From: Peribolospora baueri | Taxonomy: Eukaryota; Basidiomycota; Peribolosporomycetes; Peribolosporales; Peribolosporaceae | DNA length: 64,000 nt | NCBI GenBank assembly: GCA_029717555.1 | Contig: JAMDHS010000076.1 | Location: forward strand, 30,813-94,812 | Direction: 5' to 3' | Part shown: piece by piece, positions 1 through 11,711 of the stretch | How the letters are laid out: the number at the start of each line of letters is the position of its first letter | Position numbering within the stretch: position 1 is the first letter of the stretch | The notes under the pieces: generated by a model | The model's input: the letters and a program-made list of their open reading frames with translations, nothing else | Told to the model about the DNA's origin: nothing | The model's database searches: none | Position numbers and translations under genes: made by a program

Positions 1-431
1 ACGTGAAGCGCGCTCTGGAGCTTGCTGCTTACTTCACTCGGGCGCAGATGCAGCCTGCCCACCTCACTTTGGCTTTGCGCTCCGCCATGGGCCAATTCTC
101 TAAGGCGGGCAACTACGCCACGGCGGCCTCGTTCGCGCGCCGCGTGCTCGAGCTCAATCCAGCACCCAACGTGGTGTCTATGGCTCAGCAGATCATCTCG
201 GCGGAGAAGCGGAGCCCTCGAGACGCTGTGGAGATCGAGTACGACGCATCTTCCTCGTCGACGCTGGACATCTGCGCCGGATCGCACACCGTTATCGCAC
301 AAGGCGAGCCGTACGTGGAGGACCCGCTGACGGGGGCGAAGTACAAGCCCGAGTTCAAAGGAACGCTGTGCCTCATCTCTAGGATCTCCGAGGTCGGCAG
401 GCCGAGCTCTGGTTTGAGGTGTATTATCTGA
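1..431 (+). CDS. COP1: Coatomer subunit alpha, C-terminal end (5' partial)
   Basis: This is the last ~142 codons of the alpha subunit of the COPI vesicle coat, which drives Golgi-to-ER retrograde transport; the gene begins before the window. The reading frame is open from base 3 to the TGA at 429-431. The fragment matches the C-terminal domain of alpha-COP: a helical stretch beginning KRALELAAYFTRAQ, then a QPAHL...LALRSAM segment and a 'GNYATAASFARRVLEL' helix, followed by the PRDAVEIEYD motif and the cysteine-containing beta region near 'PEFKGTLC'. This domain binds epsilon-COP. The product ends SSGLR plus a short tail, as is usual for the family. I see no intron in the visible part. The identification is strong by motif order, but no upstream WD40 region is visible in this window. 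Confidence 0.93.
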   Translation, partial: VKRALELAAYFTRAQMQPAHLTLALRSAMGQFSKAGNYATAASFARRVLELNPAPNVVSMAQQIISAEKRSPRDAVEIEYDASSSSTLDICAGSHTVIAQGEPYVEDPLTGAKYKPEFKGTLCLISRISEVGRPSSGLRCII

Positions 432-1158
432 GAGGTCGGACGGGTGGAGCGCGCGAGGCGGCGAGGCTAGTGGTTGCGTCCTTTGTTTGGTTGCTCGGAA
501 AGTAGAAATCGTCTTTCCGAGGTTGATTATAGTTGGGGGCGGCGAGAGAGGACGGGAGTATGTATTGGGTTTGAAGCACGGCTAGGCTGGCGAAGATTCC
601 CTCGTATTGGATACGATATATCGGAAATACGTTGTCAACGTTCCATCCCTCCATCCCTCCATCGTCTATGCATCCAATCGATGCAAGTCGGCAGGCTCGG
701 GTCCGACCTAAGATGCTAGCGTGCTTCTCGAAAGCGTCTGCTCTGATCGATCGGTCTATTTGTCTACAGAGGTCGAGCATGACAATGTCAACGTGCCCGC
801 TGACCGGGTGTGGTCGGGACCCTGCTGGGCTCGGGCGGACTTGATATGTCCCTACTTGCGTATGGATGGCTTTGGAATGACCGAAGATGCCGCCGCTGAC
901 GACGACGACGATGCCGAGGCCTAACAACTATTTATCTTCAGATGCTACTGACGACTTAGTCAGAAGAGACATGCGCTCCTTCTTGCCCAGCCCTCTCAGG
1001 AACCCGGTTCGTCTAGCCATCCATCGCCGGCCACTGACCGCCATCGAACCATCCACCACACCGCCGCTTCGAGACCAACCGCCAGGTTTGCCTTCCATCT
1101 AGCTCACCGTCCAACCACCCTTCTTCTCTTGTTCCCCCTCCCCCCCCGCCCCTCGCCC
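432..1158. other. Intergenic, coatomer alpha 3' side to DUF1769 gene 5' side
   Basis: I see no gene here. The open frames on both strands lack recognisable motifs and are scattered. The last ~60 bases before the ATG at 1159 are pyrimidine-rich, including a C-run around 1137-1147, which suits a fungal core promoter. Confidence 0.5.
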
Positions 1159-3262
1159 ATGCCTCGCCTGCAAATCCTCGTCGGCCCAGACCGCCACCAC
1201 CTCGTCCCGGCGGCGGTGAACGACTCTTGCCGACCCACGGAGATTGACACGGACAGGTTCGTGGGCAGGGTGTTGGTGAGAATCAGAGACTTCGAGAAGC
1301 ATGAGGAGAATAAGGGCAAGGAGAACGGCGGGTATGAGAGCGCTGAGGAATATTTCAGAGGTGAGTGACGCGGATGAGGGAAGGGCAAGTGAGGTGGCGG
1401 GGAGACTTATGCTGGAGGCATGGAGCCGATGGTCGGAGGAATGGTCGGAGAAAGAGCGCTTCTCACAACACCTTCTTCCGTGACGTCCCTCTCAGATCGT
1501 TCTCGCCGGTTCCATATCCAAATAGAAGGGTGAGAGAGCTCAGTCCGTCTGAATCCTAAGCAGCAAACTATGTCTGACTGGCTGACGATCGGATGTGAAA
1601 TTCATGTTTGCCGTCGTCGCTGTGGACAGATGCTTCAAGCAGGAATGGACTGGAGATGATATCCTCTTCGGCACCGATTTTGATAGATGGGTCGACTTCC
1701 CCAGGGCTCCCTTCAATGGTGTGTGTGGCTTTCGTTGCCCGACCGAGACGCGCAGCGCCGACGCACCCGGGTTCTGGCCATGTTATTATGGCTCTTACAC
1801 CGTCCTTGACCCTCTTCCCTCATGACGACCTTGAAATCACCCCCTTCCTAGCCGGCATGAGAGTGGCCAAGTTCATTGATGTGAGTACCGAGTCTATCGG
1901 TCGTCTTCGTTCTCTGCGCCCGCCCCCGCACCCTGTTTCAGCCTGCCGGATACCACTGGTGAAGGTCGGGTGTATAACCGGTGCGAGAAGAAACTTCATG
2001 GCTCCTCCTTCCGGCGCTCTCTCCCTGGCCGCGCCTTGCCCTTCTTTGCTGCCCTTGTGCTGCTGAAATACGTGGGGCCGGGCGCTATACAGCTTGGGAG
2101 GTGGAGAGGTGTCAGACATTTCTTCCTTCTTTTTTAACACCACTACCGTTAAGAGCGACCGAGTACAAGTTAGGGACGCGTTTGGCTGACCCTCGCGTTC
2201 CTTCTGCGTGATAACAGCCTTGCACCTTCTATGAGGAGCATCCCAAGTCTGGTCGGCCTTTCATCATGTCGCCGTACATCGCGTGCATGACCACGTTCTG
2301 GTGAGCTTTGAGCTTGAACGATAGTCTCTGCGAAGTGCGACGGCTCCGGAAGCTGACATCGATCTCATGATCCGTGTCCTCCAAGTGCCTGGCCCGCTCC
2401 TTCTCGTGCTGACGATGCCGTCGTCGTGCTCCGACACACGTCTAGAGACGACACCTCGCTTGCCTTGCCTCGTAACAACGCCAGCTCGATTGCATCTGAC
2501 GAAGACCAACTCAACACGGCCGCCGCCGCCGCCCATTTGGACGGCGTCGGCAGTCCAGAAGTGAGCAGCGAAGAGGACGAGTTTGTGCCCACTGAAGAAC
2601 TCGACGATTCTCAGGAACAGTCTCCCAGCGTCCAGAAGAAGAAGAAGAGTTGGTTTGGTGGATTTTCGGTGGGTTCGGACGAAAAGAAGGGCAAAGGCAA
2701 GGAGGAAGGTCGACGTATTCGACGGTATTGGCGCTTTGTCGGTTTCCGAGGAGACCCGCGGGTGGAAGTCTTCCTCAAGGCGCATAACGCCAGCCTGCCC
2801 GTCAGTCCCACATCAACGCCTCCGTCGGAGTCGGTCAGCGCCGTTGTGACGAACTCGGCCGAGGCGACCAAGTCTTCCGACCAGTCTTCGCTCAAACCCA
2901 CATTGGCTCGGCTCGGTACGATGGAGCGCGCGAAGCGGAACGCTGGTCGTTCGTCCGCCTTCGATCTCCGTAACTTTCACGAGTCTCTTCCCGATGGATC
3001 AAATGCGACGCAAGCAGATGCGGGCAAGATTGCACTCAAAGTGGACACCGCGGCAAGCACGCCCGCCGACAACACTGCTACCAGCAACGGTGCCGCGTCG
3101 TCGGCCTCTTCCTCTCCTGCGTCCGCCACTCCGACGAGCTCTGTCACTTCTCCGAAGCGTAAGACCTTTCCCAGCCTCGACGCGTCCATCGCTCGCTCCA
3201 TCGAAGAGGCGGCCCATCGCGACGGCCTGAACGGGAACGATATTCGCGTGGCTGGGCAACTT

Positions 3263-3297
<35 letters not shown>

Positions 3298-3960
3298 CCA
3301 TCATCGCACTGGATCGATACAGACGAGTAGGAGCAGCAGTCGGAGTCGGAGGAAGCAGACGTCTGACAAGGAAGACGTGGAGATTAGCACCAAGTTGGAC
3401 GACCAGCTCGGGCCGTGGAGGTTCGCTGATCAGGGGACGGACATGATCGAAGTAAGCTTATTGCCGCGTGCGAGCGCATCTGTCCAAAGATGTATACCAA
3501 GGTTGTTCTAATTTCGCATGTCTCCGTTTGTCTCTCTCTCTCCCGTCCTCACCGCACTCGAAACACGAAGGACAACGCCTTCATCTTCACGACTACCTCT
3601 CAGCCGGTAGAGAAGAGACGAAAGCACTTCTCCAACCAGAAGAACCGCAAGGAATTCGTCTACGACCCGGACGTCGTCTATGCCGCTAGCTTCTTCAGCC
3701 CCTTTATGGATTTCAACACTTTCGACCTGACGATCGGTGAGATTTCTTTTCTCCATGCAGTACTACTTACTGGCTTATCACGCGATCGCCGTCATCTTAT
3801 GGTCCCATCACATCATCGCTTGGCGACGAACGGAACAGGCCCGGTGCACATCAACGTAGCGCGCTTCTTCAGGGAGATGCCCGTCCGGTACACTCTCCGA
3901 GCGGCGCACGACGAGGAGTGTACGTTCGTCACCGTCGAGTTCAGACTCGTCGACGACTGA
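1159..3960 (+). CDS. DUF1769 (UPF0590) family protein with poly-His tract
   Basis: Multi-exon gene for a fungal protein of the DUF1769 family, whose function is unknown. Exon 1 (1159-1360) contains the family's early RVLVRIRDFE segment. A short exon (1496-1529) follows, then a segment reading WTGDDILFGTDFDRWVDFP, which is the family hallmark around 1632-1720. A further exon near 2219-2300 carries 'GRPFIMSPYIACMTTFW'. A long exon from about 2430 to 3450 encodes a serine/threonine-rich insertion, a basic WFGGF patch, the RRYWRFVGF family motif and a run of 13 consecutive His codons. The last exons encode 'VYAASFFSPFMDFNTFDL' and end 'VEFRLVDD' before the stop at 3958-3960. The core ends match the family, while the Ser-rich and His-rich middle is probably disordered. 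The splice junctions between about 1720 and 2430 are not resolved by eye, so the exact protein is uncertain there. Confidence 0.83.
3264..3304 (+). repeat. CAT/CAC trinucleotide run encoding poly-His
   Basis: Near-perfect CAT repeat of 13 codons with one CAC, in frame within the DUF1769 gene. It is a likely slippage-prone, length-variable tract. Confidence 0.9.
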
Positions 3961-4169
3961 TCGATCCGACTGAGGCCGATCGATGGGTCGAAGGACGTCT
4001 ACTGGTCCTCACTGGTTGAGTGAACATCGAGTCGTGGTGGTCGATAGAGCGCCCGTCTCCTCCCCTCCCAATTTGTGTATCGACGACTAGAGAGCGCGCG
4101 TCTTTCCGTATCGTGGGATCGTCCGAGCGGTGCGGCGCCTGGAAACGAGGACGCGTCATTTGTGAACTC

Positions 4170-4191
4170 TATCTATATCTATCTATCTATT
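4170..4191. repeat. ATCT microsatellite
   Basis: Short tandem ATCT units overlap the stop codon of the MTQ2 gene and lie in the tight convergent space between the DUF1769 and MTQ2 genes. Confidence 0.7.
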
Positions 4192-5357
4192 CGGCAGCGA
4201 CCCTCGGTGGCTTTCGAAACTTGAGCACAAAGAGATGCTCCCTTCCCGCTCGTCTCTGTAGGGCGACGTCGCCCGAGAGACCGCAACGTTCCGAGATGTA
4301 GCGGATGAGCCAAGCTGGGTCGTTCGCTTTGACCGCCACGAGGTAGAAGAGGCCTTCTGGGGCCAAGAGAGCCTGCGGTAGGTCGATGCGGGAATGGAAG
4401 GTATATGTGGGTCGGTGGGCTGGGGAAGGATGAGCCTCAGACCAAAGAGACGGCGGGACACCTTACCTCCAACGCTCCCCCCTCCACCAATCGAACCACA
4501 CTCCCCACTCCCTCCCTCCCACCAGCCCAAGCGCCCGCGATGCCCGCGCTGCTCTGCGCCTCCGCCTCCTCCTCTTCAAAAGTCGGCACGTACGGCGGAT
4601 TGAAGAGGAGAAGATCGACCTTGCCCCGTAGACGCGGCAGAAGGGAGGAGACGAGGTCTGTTCGAACTGTATCGATGGACACGAGGTTTCGTCGACCCGT
4701 GAGCGTCGTCGCTCGCGTTGCGTGGGGGTTGATGTCCGTGGTGAGGAAGACTAGACGGGTTTGGGGGCCAGTAAAGCGAGCGAGGAACAGAGATGAGGTT
4801 GCGCAGAAGGTGGAGGGGACTCATCAGTCAGACAAAACGAGGGTGGGGTGAAGGGGGAGTGATGAGGTATGGGGAAGGCAGGAATCCGAGCCGATATAAT
4901 CGCTCACGAGCGTTCGAAGCACCTATCACCTTGCCGGCAAAAGCGGAGACACAGCCAGAACCAGAGCTACAAGAGACAATGATTGAAAACGGACAAGGAT
5001 GTCCAAGTCAATGGGGTTGGGAAGAGAATTTGTCCACACGCCCGGCGATCGCCCCCGCTCACCCGATCTCGAGGCACACCCTCGGCTTGAGCTCGTTGAG
5101 CGCATCGGCGTCCGCCTCGAGAGCGTCGAGGAGAAGGAAGGTGTCCTCTGCGTCGCATAATAGAAGGGCGTGAGCGGGACATGGAGAGGGCAGGAAGCGT
5201 GGCAAGAAAGAAGCTCAGTGAGTCGGCGCTATGAAAATCTCTTCGCCCGCTCTCGTGTCTTATACCGGAGGGCGGCCGCTTCGTACCCACCGGCAGGCTC
5301 GTATACGAGCTCGAAGTCATCCTTTCCAAGGTGATCCAGGTTCGGCGTGGGTATCAT
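4187..5357 (-). CDS. MTQ2: eRF1 glutamine methyltransferase catalytic subunit Mtq2 (HemK2/N6AMT1)
   Basis: SAM-dependent methyltransferase that, with Trm112, methylates the Gln of the GGQ motif in release factor eRF1. Five exons can be joined in frame. Exon 1 starts MIPTPNLDHL (ATG 5355-5357) and ends in 'ELVYEPA'. Exon 2 opens with the EDTFLLLDALE motif. The SAM-binding loop is 'EIGSGSGCVSAF', with its codons split by an intron. Then come 'LVFLTTDINPHA' (acidic post-I loop) and the catalytic DLLLFNPPYVPT near 4590, followed by 'GIAGAWAGG'. The last exon holds 'PEGLFYLVAVKANDP' and ends 'VAAE' with TAG at 4187-4189. Length (~260 aa), motif order and the NPPY site all fit Mtq2. One donor uses GTGCTT rather than the nearby GTGATA, chosen because only it keeps frame (…AGKVIVPST…). 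Confidence 0.9.
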
Positions 5358-5811
5358 CGCATTCCGACGACGTCCTGAAGACCTTTGCGAGCCAAGTCCT
5401 GCGCTCGTTCGAGTACGGCGCGGGTGCAAGATCGATCGTACAAGAGCTGCCTCGACAAAAGCTGCGGACGGACGAGGGCTGACAATCTGATCGCGGATGA
5501 AGACACGCCAAGCACACTCGGGCGTATCTTGATGCACGTCCAAGCGTCGCCTTTGCTGAAGCGATTAGACAAGTAACCACGTTAAGTACTCGAGATGAAA
5601 GCTCGTGACGGAGCTAGAAGACCGCCCTCGCCAGCAGTGCTCGGCACGTGGTGGCATCGCATCGCCTCGTCGGCGCAGGCACTCGACCTGTGTCCATGTT
5701 CGCTGGCGTTTTCGTTTTACTGACCTAGGCCAGCGGAGATCTTCTTCGCTTCTTCTCTGACCGCCCCACCTCTCATCACCAACGACGTCGGCAGCCACCT
5801 CTGAACCCAAG
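5358..5811. promoter_or_regulatory. Divergent promoter region, MTQ2 / DJ-1 family gene
   Basis: 454 bp between two head-to-head start codons. No gene is visible. No specific factor site is recognisable; the right end before 5812 is CT-rich. Confidence 0.5.
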
Positions 5812-7192
5812 ATGTCCGCACCTCCCAAGGCCATCTTCCTCCTCCCGAACTACGGATTCGACCCCACGGAGGCCGGCGTGCCTTGGGTCTACCTCGCCGA
5901 CCAAGGTTGCGACATGTTTATCGCAACCGAGAAAGGCGAGGAAAAGCCAGAGTGCGATCGCAGGCTGGTGGAGGGCTTGGTTGGAGCCGTCTTGGTGAGC
6001 TACGACCTCGTTTGAGCTCAGGCGCCAGTTGCCCGCGCAAGTAGGCTGGAAAGGCTGGATTGCAGGAAGTGTCCCGCGTGACGCATTTGGAGCTCTCTCT
6101 TCCACTTGTTCTGTCCGTGTCTTCTCGAACACCTGGGTCAATAGGGACCCAGTTCTCAGGCTCTTGAGGCGTACCATTCCATTCTCTCCTCTCCTGCTTT
6201 CAAAAAGCCGCTTTCCTGGTCGGTGAGTGCTTCACTTGCTTCGAACGCCGCGCCCCGCCTTTTCCTCACGATTCCTTTTCGCTCCTTCCCTCCGTCCGGC
6301 AACGGAAAACGCAGGACCCCTCCTTCACTCTCGACCAATACGACATCCTCGTTCTGCCCGGCGGGCACGACAAGGGCGTGAAGCAGCTCATCGAGAGTCC
6401 GCCGCTGAAGAAGCACCTTCGCGAGTTTGTGGAGAAGACCGGCCCCGGCGGAGAGAAGGTCGTGGGTGCTATTTGGTGAGCTCCAAGTGACAGTCTTGGA
6501 GCGACTGATTGTGCAGATATGCGTTCGGCGTAGAGCTGAACACCAACCTCCCCTCTCGCTCCTCTCTATAATCTGCTTCCTCCCTGCCTGCGCCCAGTCA
6601 CGGTGTCCTGGCGCTCGCATGGACAAACGATCCCGTCACCGGTCATTCCATCATTCGCGACCGGCGCACGACCACACTGCCCAAGTACATGGAGGAGTTG
6701 GCGTACTTTACCACCAAGCCCCTGTTGGGGGAGTGTGAGTGCAAGACGTGGCATGTCAGCGTCGAATCTGGGTCCCTGGGTCTCTAGAGGATGGTGGCTG
6801 ACCGTATCTTTTTTTTATCGCTAACCCTCTCGGACTCGTTCAGATTATCGCACGTACGCAGGGCGGTGGACCGAGACGATGGTGACCGAAGTAAGATCCT
6901 CTCTTCCCTAAACTACTGCAACTCGCAGTGCATCCTCTCGTCTCCTTCCCCCTTTCCAGACTGACTTCTTTCCACTTCACGGCTCCTTTATTTTCCACAG
7001 TGCCTCACGCATCCCGACCAATTCGAGCGCGGCCCCGTGAACGTGACGCTCTCCAAGAATCGAAAGCATGCGCACGTCGTCGTCGACGAAGGGTACATCT
7101 CTGGCCGTTGGCCTGGGGATGCGCAAGTGTTCGCTGAGAAGATTTGGGAGCAGTCCGTGAAAAGGCGCAAGGCCGCTGGACCTGATGCTTGA
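5812..7192 (+). CDS. DJ-1/PfpI family protein, Hsp31-like (class I glutamine amidotransferase fold)
   Basis: Predicted glyoxalase III / protein-deglycase-type stress protein. The first exon encodes 'MSAPPKAIFLLPNYGFDP' followed by TEAGVPW, with the conserved acidic residue of the family, and 'IATEKGEE'. The next exon holds 'YDILVLPGGHDKGVKQL'. The nucleophile elbow reads VVGAICHG, and the Cys codon itself is split by an intron (TG at 6474-6475, T at 6598). Later exons give 'DRRTTTLPKYMEEL', 'YAGRWTETMVTE' and 'VVVDEGYISGRWPGDAQVF', the usual C-terminal part of Hsp31-type proteins, ending with TGA at 7190-7192. There are five or so exons and about 240 aa, which is normal for the family. No signal peptide, so probably cytosolic. 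It converges with the methyltransferase gene 192 bp downstream. Confidence 0.87.
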
Positions 7193-7384
7193 GACGCCCC
7201 TTCCCATGATGGAGATTCCCTTACGCCTCGTACCTTCGCGGCTTGAGCCTTGCCCAAGCGAGATGCTGGTCGATCAACTTTTTGGTCTTTTATTTCCCAG
7301 TGGTCATGTATCGTACCATTTCCTCTCCTCACCATATCCAATACCGGACTTGACAGACACGTCCCCATCGGGTTCTCGTAAGGC

Positions 7385-9654
7385 CTAGTTAGCCCCCTGG
7401 TTTCTGGCTAGGGTGATGGCCCAAATGCTTAAGGCACCCTGCACCTCTCCCGTGTCCGCAGCGGGAGCTCCTTCTCCATAGCCCTTTGCCCTTTCGTCGT
7501 CCTGCTGTAGGTGCTCGTAGCCGCTGACTCGCACAGCCTTCATTCCCGCTTCCTCGATCATCCTCCAGAGCCCCTCCTCATCCTCATGTCGCCTCTTCTT
7601 GGCCAGCAGAGCCAGCGTACCCTCAACGGTCTGATCTCCAGTCCGGGTGCCGTCCCTTGTCCCGATCTGAAGACGTCGACCTTCAGACGAGCCGAGCAAC
7701 AGGAGCTCGCGGAGGGTGGAGAGGAGGGCAGAAAAGGAAGACGGGTTGTAGGTGCAGTCGGAGACCAAGACGAGGTCCACGCCACCCCCGTCCTCGCCAC
7801 CACTCTCGCCTTCCTCCCGACTCCAATTCTCCGGCCGCCTCGTGATCTCGGGTGGTAGACCATCGTCATCCCAGTTGAGAGCGAGCGGGCGCAAAGCCAC
7901 TGAGGGCGAAAAGAGATTGAGGGAAAGGGATCGGTTTTGTTCGATCAGAGGAAGCGCCGAAGCTGTCGTCGGTTCGCGGCGTGGCATGGCGCGGCGAGTT
8001 TCAGTGCCAGTTTCGTGTAATCAAATAAGCCAGGCGCTTACGCGTGTGCCAAGAAAAAAAGTACTTACGCAGATCTGTAGCGAATATTTTATGCCGTCTC
8101 GGATAATTCCAAGTGCCCTCTGAGAGCTTTTTGGTCACAAAGTCCTCACACCCGTGCTCGGCGGGGCCGGCCGCCGCGGGCACATCTTCACCGACGTCAT
8201 GTTGCGCTACTTCCTGTCGCCGCCGAGAGCGGCGTTGATGGAGCAGGGAGGCCAGCACCAATGATACGAGCCCGGTTCCCGTCCCTGATTGTCACGGCAT
8301 GAGGATGAGAAGATCAGTGATGACACTGGGGGGATCTCACCTCGCATTTGGGTGAAGTTGAGTGGATGTTCCGAAAGCTCACCAAGTTCCACGACCCGCA
8401 GTGGATCTCGGTGCAAAAGGAGCCGCACCAGCCGCCGTAGAGAGTCGTCTCCCGAGCTGACGTCCGTGGCCGTGCCGGTCGTAAGGCGGCAGTTGAGAGA
8501 ACGGGACGTGTTTGAATCAGACGCGAAGATGGAGCAGAGGAACGAGCAGAGCTCCAAGCCTGCGTCCCAAATATGCTGAGTGTCGAATAGCAGAGAGATT
8601 AGATTGGTCAACCCCTAACGCCGAGGAGGCATGCAAACGACTCCAAGGTGCTCACCTTATCCAGTTCAAAGCCCATCTCCTCGACTATCTCAAGTAATAC
8701 GCCAGGCTTATCTTTAGCACCTCCAGCGCCGTCATTGCTAACCTGTATGAGGTCCGGAAGAAAGAATAGACGGCTAGTCTTGTCCTGCTTCGAGGAGGAC
8801 ACCACCACGTCGTCATTGCTGCTCGCGGATGAAGTTGGCGAAGAGAGGACTATCGGCTGAGAAAGAGCAGGAAGGATATGTTGGCGAGGGGAGAGTCGTA
8901 AACGTGGTCGTCGTCGAAGGAGAGGCGTAGCGAGGGCACGCAAGACGTCGTCGTTTGGGAGCTGCGCTTGTTCGCCTGAGGGAGCATTGGCCTTGATGCG
9001 CGATACCCACAGACGTGTTGACCCCTTCCCACCGTCTACTTTCTGGCGCTTTTTGCGTGTATTAGCCGCTCCACTTGCATTTTCATTGCCGTTCTCGAAT
9101 CTGAAGCCTCCTTCGGCGCCGGAAATGCTGCACCCTCCATCTCTTTCAGCCCAAATCGCCAAACGCAGCTCCTCCCCTTCCTCTCGTATCCTTCGCAAGC
9201 GCCGAGCGGACGGAAGGGCGAGCTCGACCGGCTTGTACGCCGATTCAGGGCCCGTCCATCTGAATCTCAATGCGGTTGTATATCCATCTCCTTCTTTCAG
9301 CAAGCGTACGCGTGTGGTAGAGCTGGAAGGTGCGAACGGAGAGGTGCACGCGCAAGTGTTCCCTGCCTTGCTCTGGCCTTTTGAGCTCTCGCAAGTCGGG
9401 CAGAAGTTTCCGGCAGACGATCGAGCACAGACCCAGGCAAAGATCAAGTAGACTTCGGCCCGCTCGCGCTCCGATTCTTCCGCTTCTTCAAGAAGAGGGG
9501 CGAATGGTTCGGATCGGAGGTCGTTCGTGATGAGGGGAGCAACGCGAACGACGGCGGAGGCGGATACCGAGGAAGACGACGGCGCGGCAGCAGCAACGTT
9601 CGAAACTGAAATGCTCGACGGAGGTGGACGTTGGAAGGTGAGGTAAAGGGCCAT
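7385..9654 (-). CDS. RRG1 / METTL21-type protein-lysine methyltransferase (Methyltransf_16)
   Basis: Starts MALYLTFQRPPPSS at 9652-9654. The N-terminal exon carries the 'FQRPPP...PLITNDLRSEPF' signature seen in fungal RRG1-type (rapid response to glucose) methyltransferases, then a long insert with basic and Cys-containing stretches. An intron (donor GTGAGCACC near 8650) joins 'GFELDK' to HIWDAGLELCSFL, the motif preceding the SAM loop. A second intron joins RVVELG to 'TGTGLVSLVLASLL', completing motif I. The third junction gives 'ATDLPSALPLIEQN'. The last exon has 'LALNWDD' and the post-methylation motif 'LVLVSDCTYNPSSF', ending with TAG at 7385-7387. The total is roughly 600+ aa, longer than animal METTL21 proteins because of the N-terminal extension. 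Substrate unknown; elongation factor eEF1A/eEF2 lysines are the usual targets of this clade (inference). Confidence 0.8.
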
Positions 9655-10211
9655 CGCCGAGGGAAGCGTAGAAGCGGTGTCAACGTATCAACATGAGAGT
9701 GGGATGGGGCACAAGGATATCAACTGACGTAGGCGAGCGTCCGGGAGACGAGAAGAAGCGGTGGATGATGACTAAGCAAGCGTCCAATTTCGTTCCACTT
9801 CACCGGACATGGGAAGAAAGAAATGCAGCGCACATATCTGACCCTCACCCTCGGCCGCTCGACCCCTCCTCTCGGCATGCCGTCAACCTCAGCCAAAGCC
9901 GTCTCACACTCTCCCTTCTCTCCCTACGTACTGGGCGGGTCGATGGCTAAAACGGGGCAGGGAGGGCGACACTCGACATAGATGGGATTTGAGGTCACTG
10001 GGGGGCAACATAGAGTACATAGAGAATTGTACAGGAGCGCGTGTTCGCTCGACACTGGGCACCTAACGGAAAGGAAGAAAGGGGACGAAGTGAAATGATG
10101 CGGTTGGGACCGTGTCGCGAGTCATCGGAGGACGCGTCTGATGTCGGAGGGGTCGACTTGCTGAAGGAAAGCGACCACGACAACGCTACGACGCGAAGCC
10201 ACAGACGGTGT
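9655..10211. other. Intergenic, methyltransferase 5' side to histone H3 3' side
   Basis: No convincing coding potential. It must hold the promoter of the methyltransferase gene (transcribed leftwards) and the terminator of histone H3. Confidence 0.5.
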
Positions 10212-11160
<949 letters not shown>

Positions 11161-11711
11161 GACGAGAGCTTGGTTGAGAGGTCTTGAAGGGAAGGAAAGA
11201 AGATGTGGATGGGATGGTGGAAGAAGAGAAAGAAGAATGGACGTGCTGGACGACATCGGCTCGCCTTTTCTACTCGAAGGTGAGCGCGCGTCGCGTCTGC
11301 ATCCGCTCGATCACTTTACGTGACGGGCGTCCTTCCCCCTCGGCCCAATTTCTTAAGAGGGACAGCAATAAAACCGGATTTCTTCTTGCTTGCTCGCTTT
11401 GACACTCCTTGCATCTGCCTCTAAGACTTCCTCTTATGTCAAGCTAGGATATATATGGCGATGGTACCTCTGCTCGGCGTCTTCCCATTGACTACTGCTT
11501 CACCTCCAGATGAAGTCACGGGGACGAACGCGCGGTCACGCGTCTTGACGCGCCAGCCGAACTGGTTTGCTGCGGCACACAACAGTTTGACGGCTAGTAG
11601 ACGTAGGAATCACTGGCGTCGCCGCCGAGAAGGACGACTTCGCATCAAAACGAGAGCCGGCCTTCGCTTTTTGTTTTTGACATAATCACTTCGGCTCCTA
11701 GAGATATTAGG
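11161..11711. promoter_or_regulatory. Divergent promoter, histone H3 / separase
   Basis: 551 bp between the two start codons. A TATA-like run (GGATATATATGG) lies at about 11448-11459, some 255 bp upstream of the separase ATG and 290 bp upstream of the H3 ATG. No other element is recognised with confidence. Confidence 0.45.
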
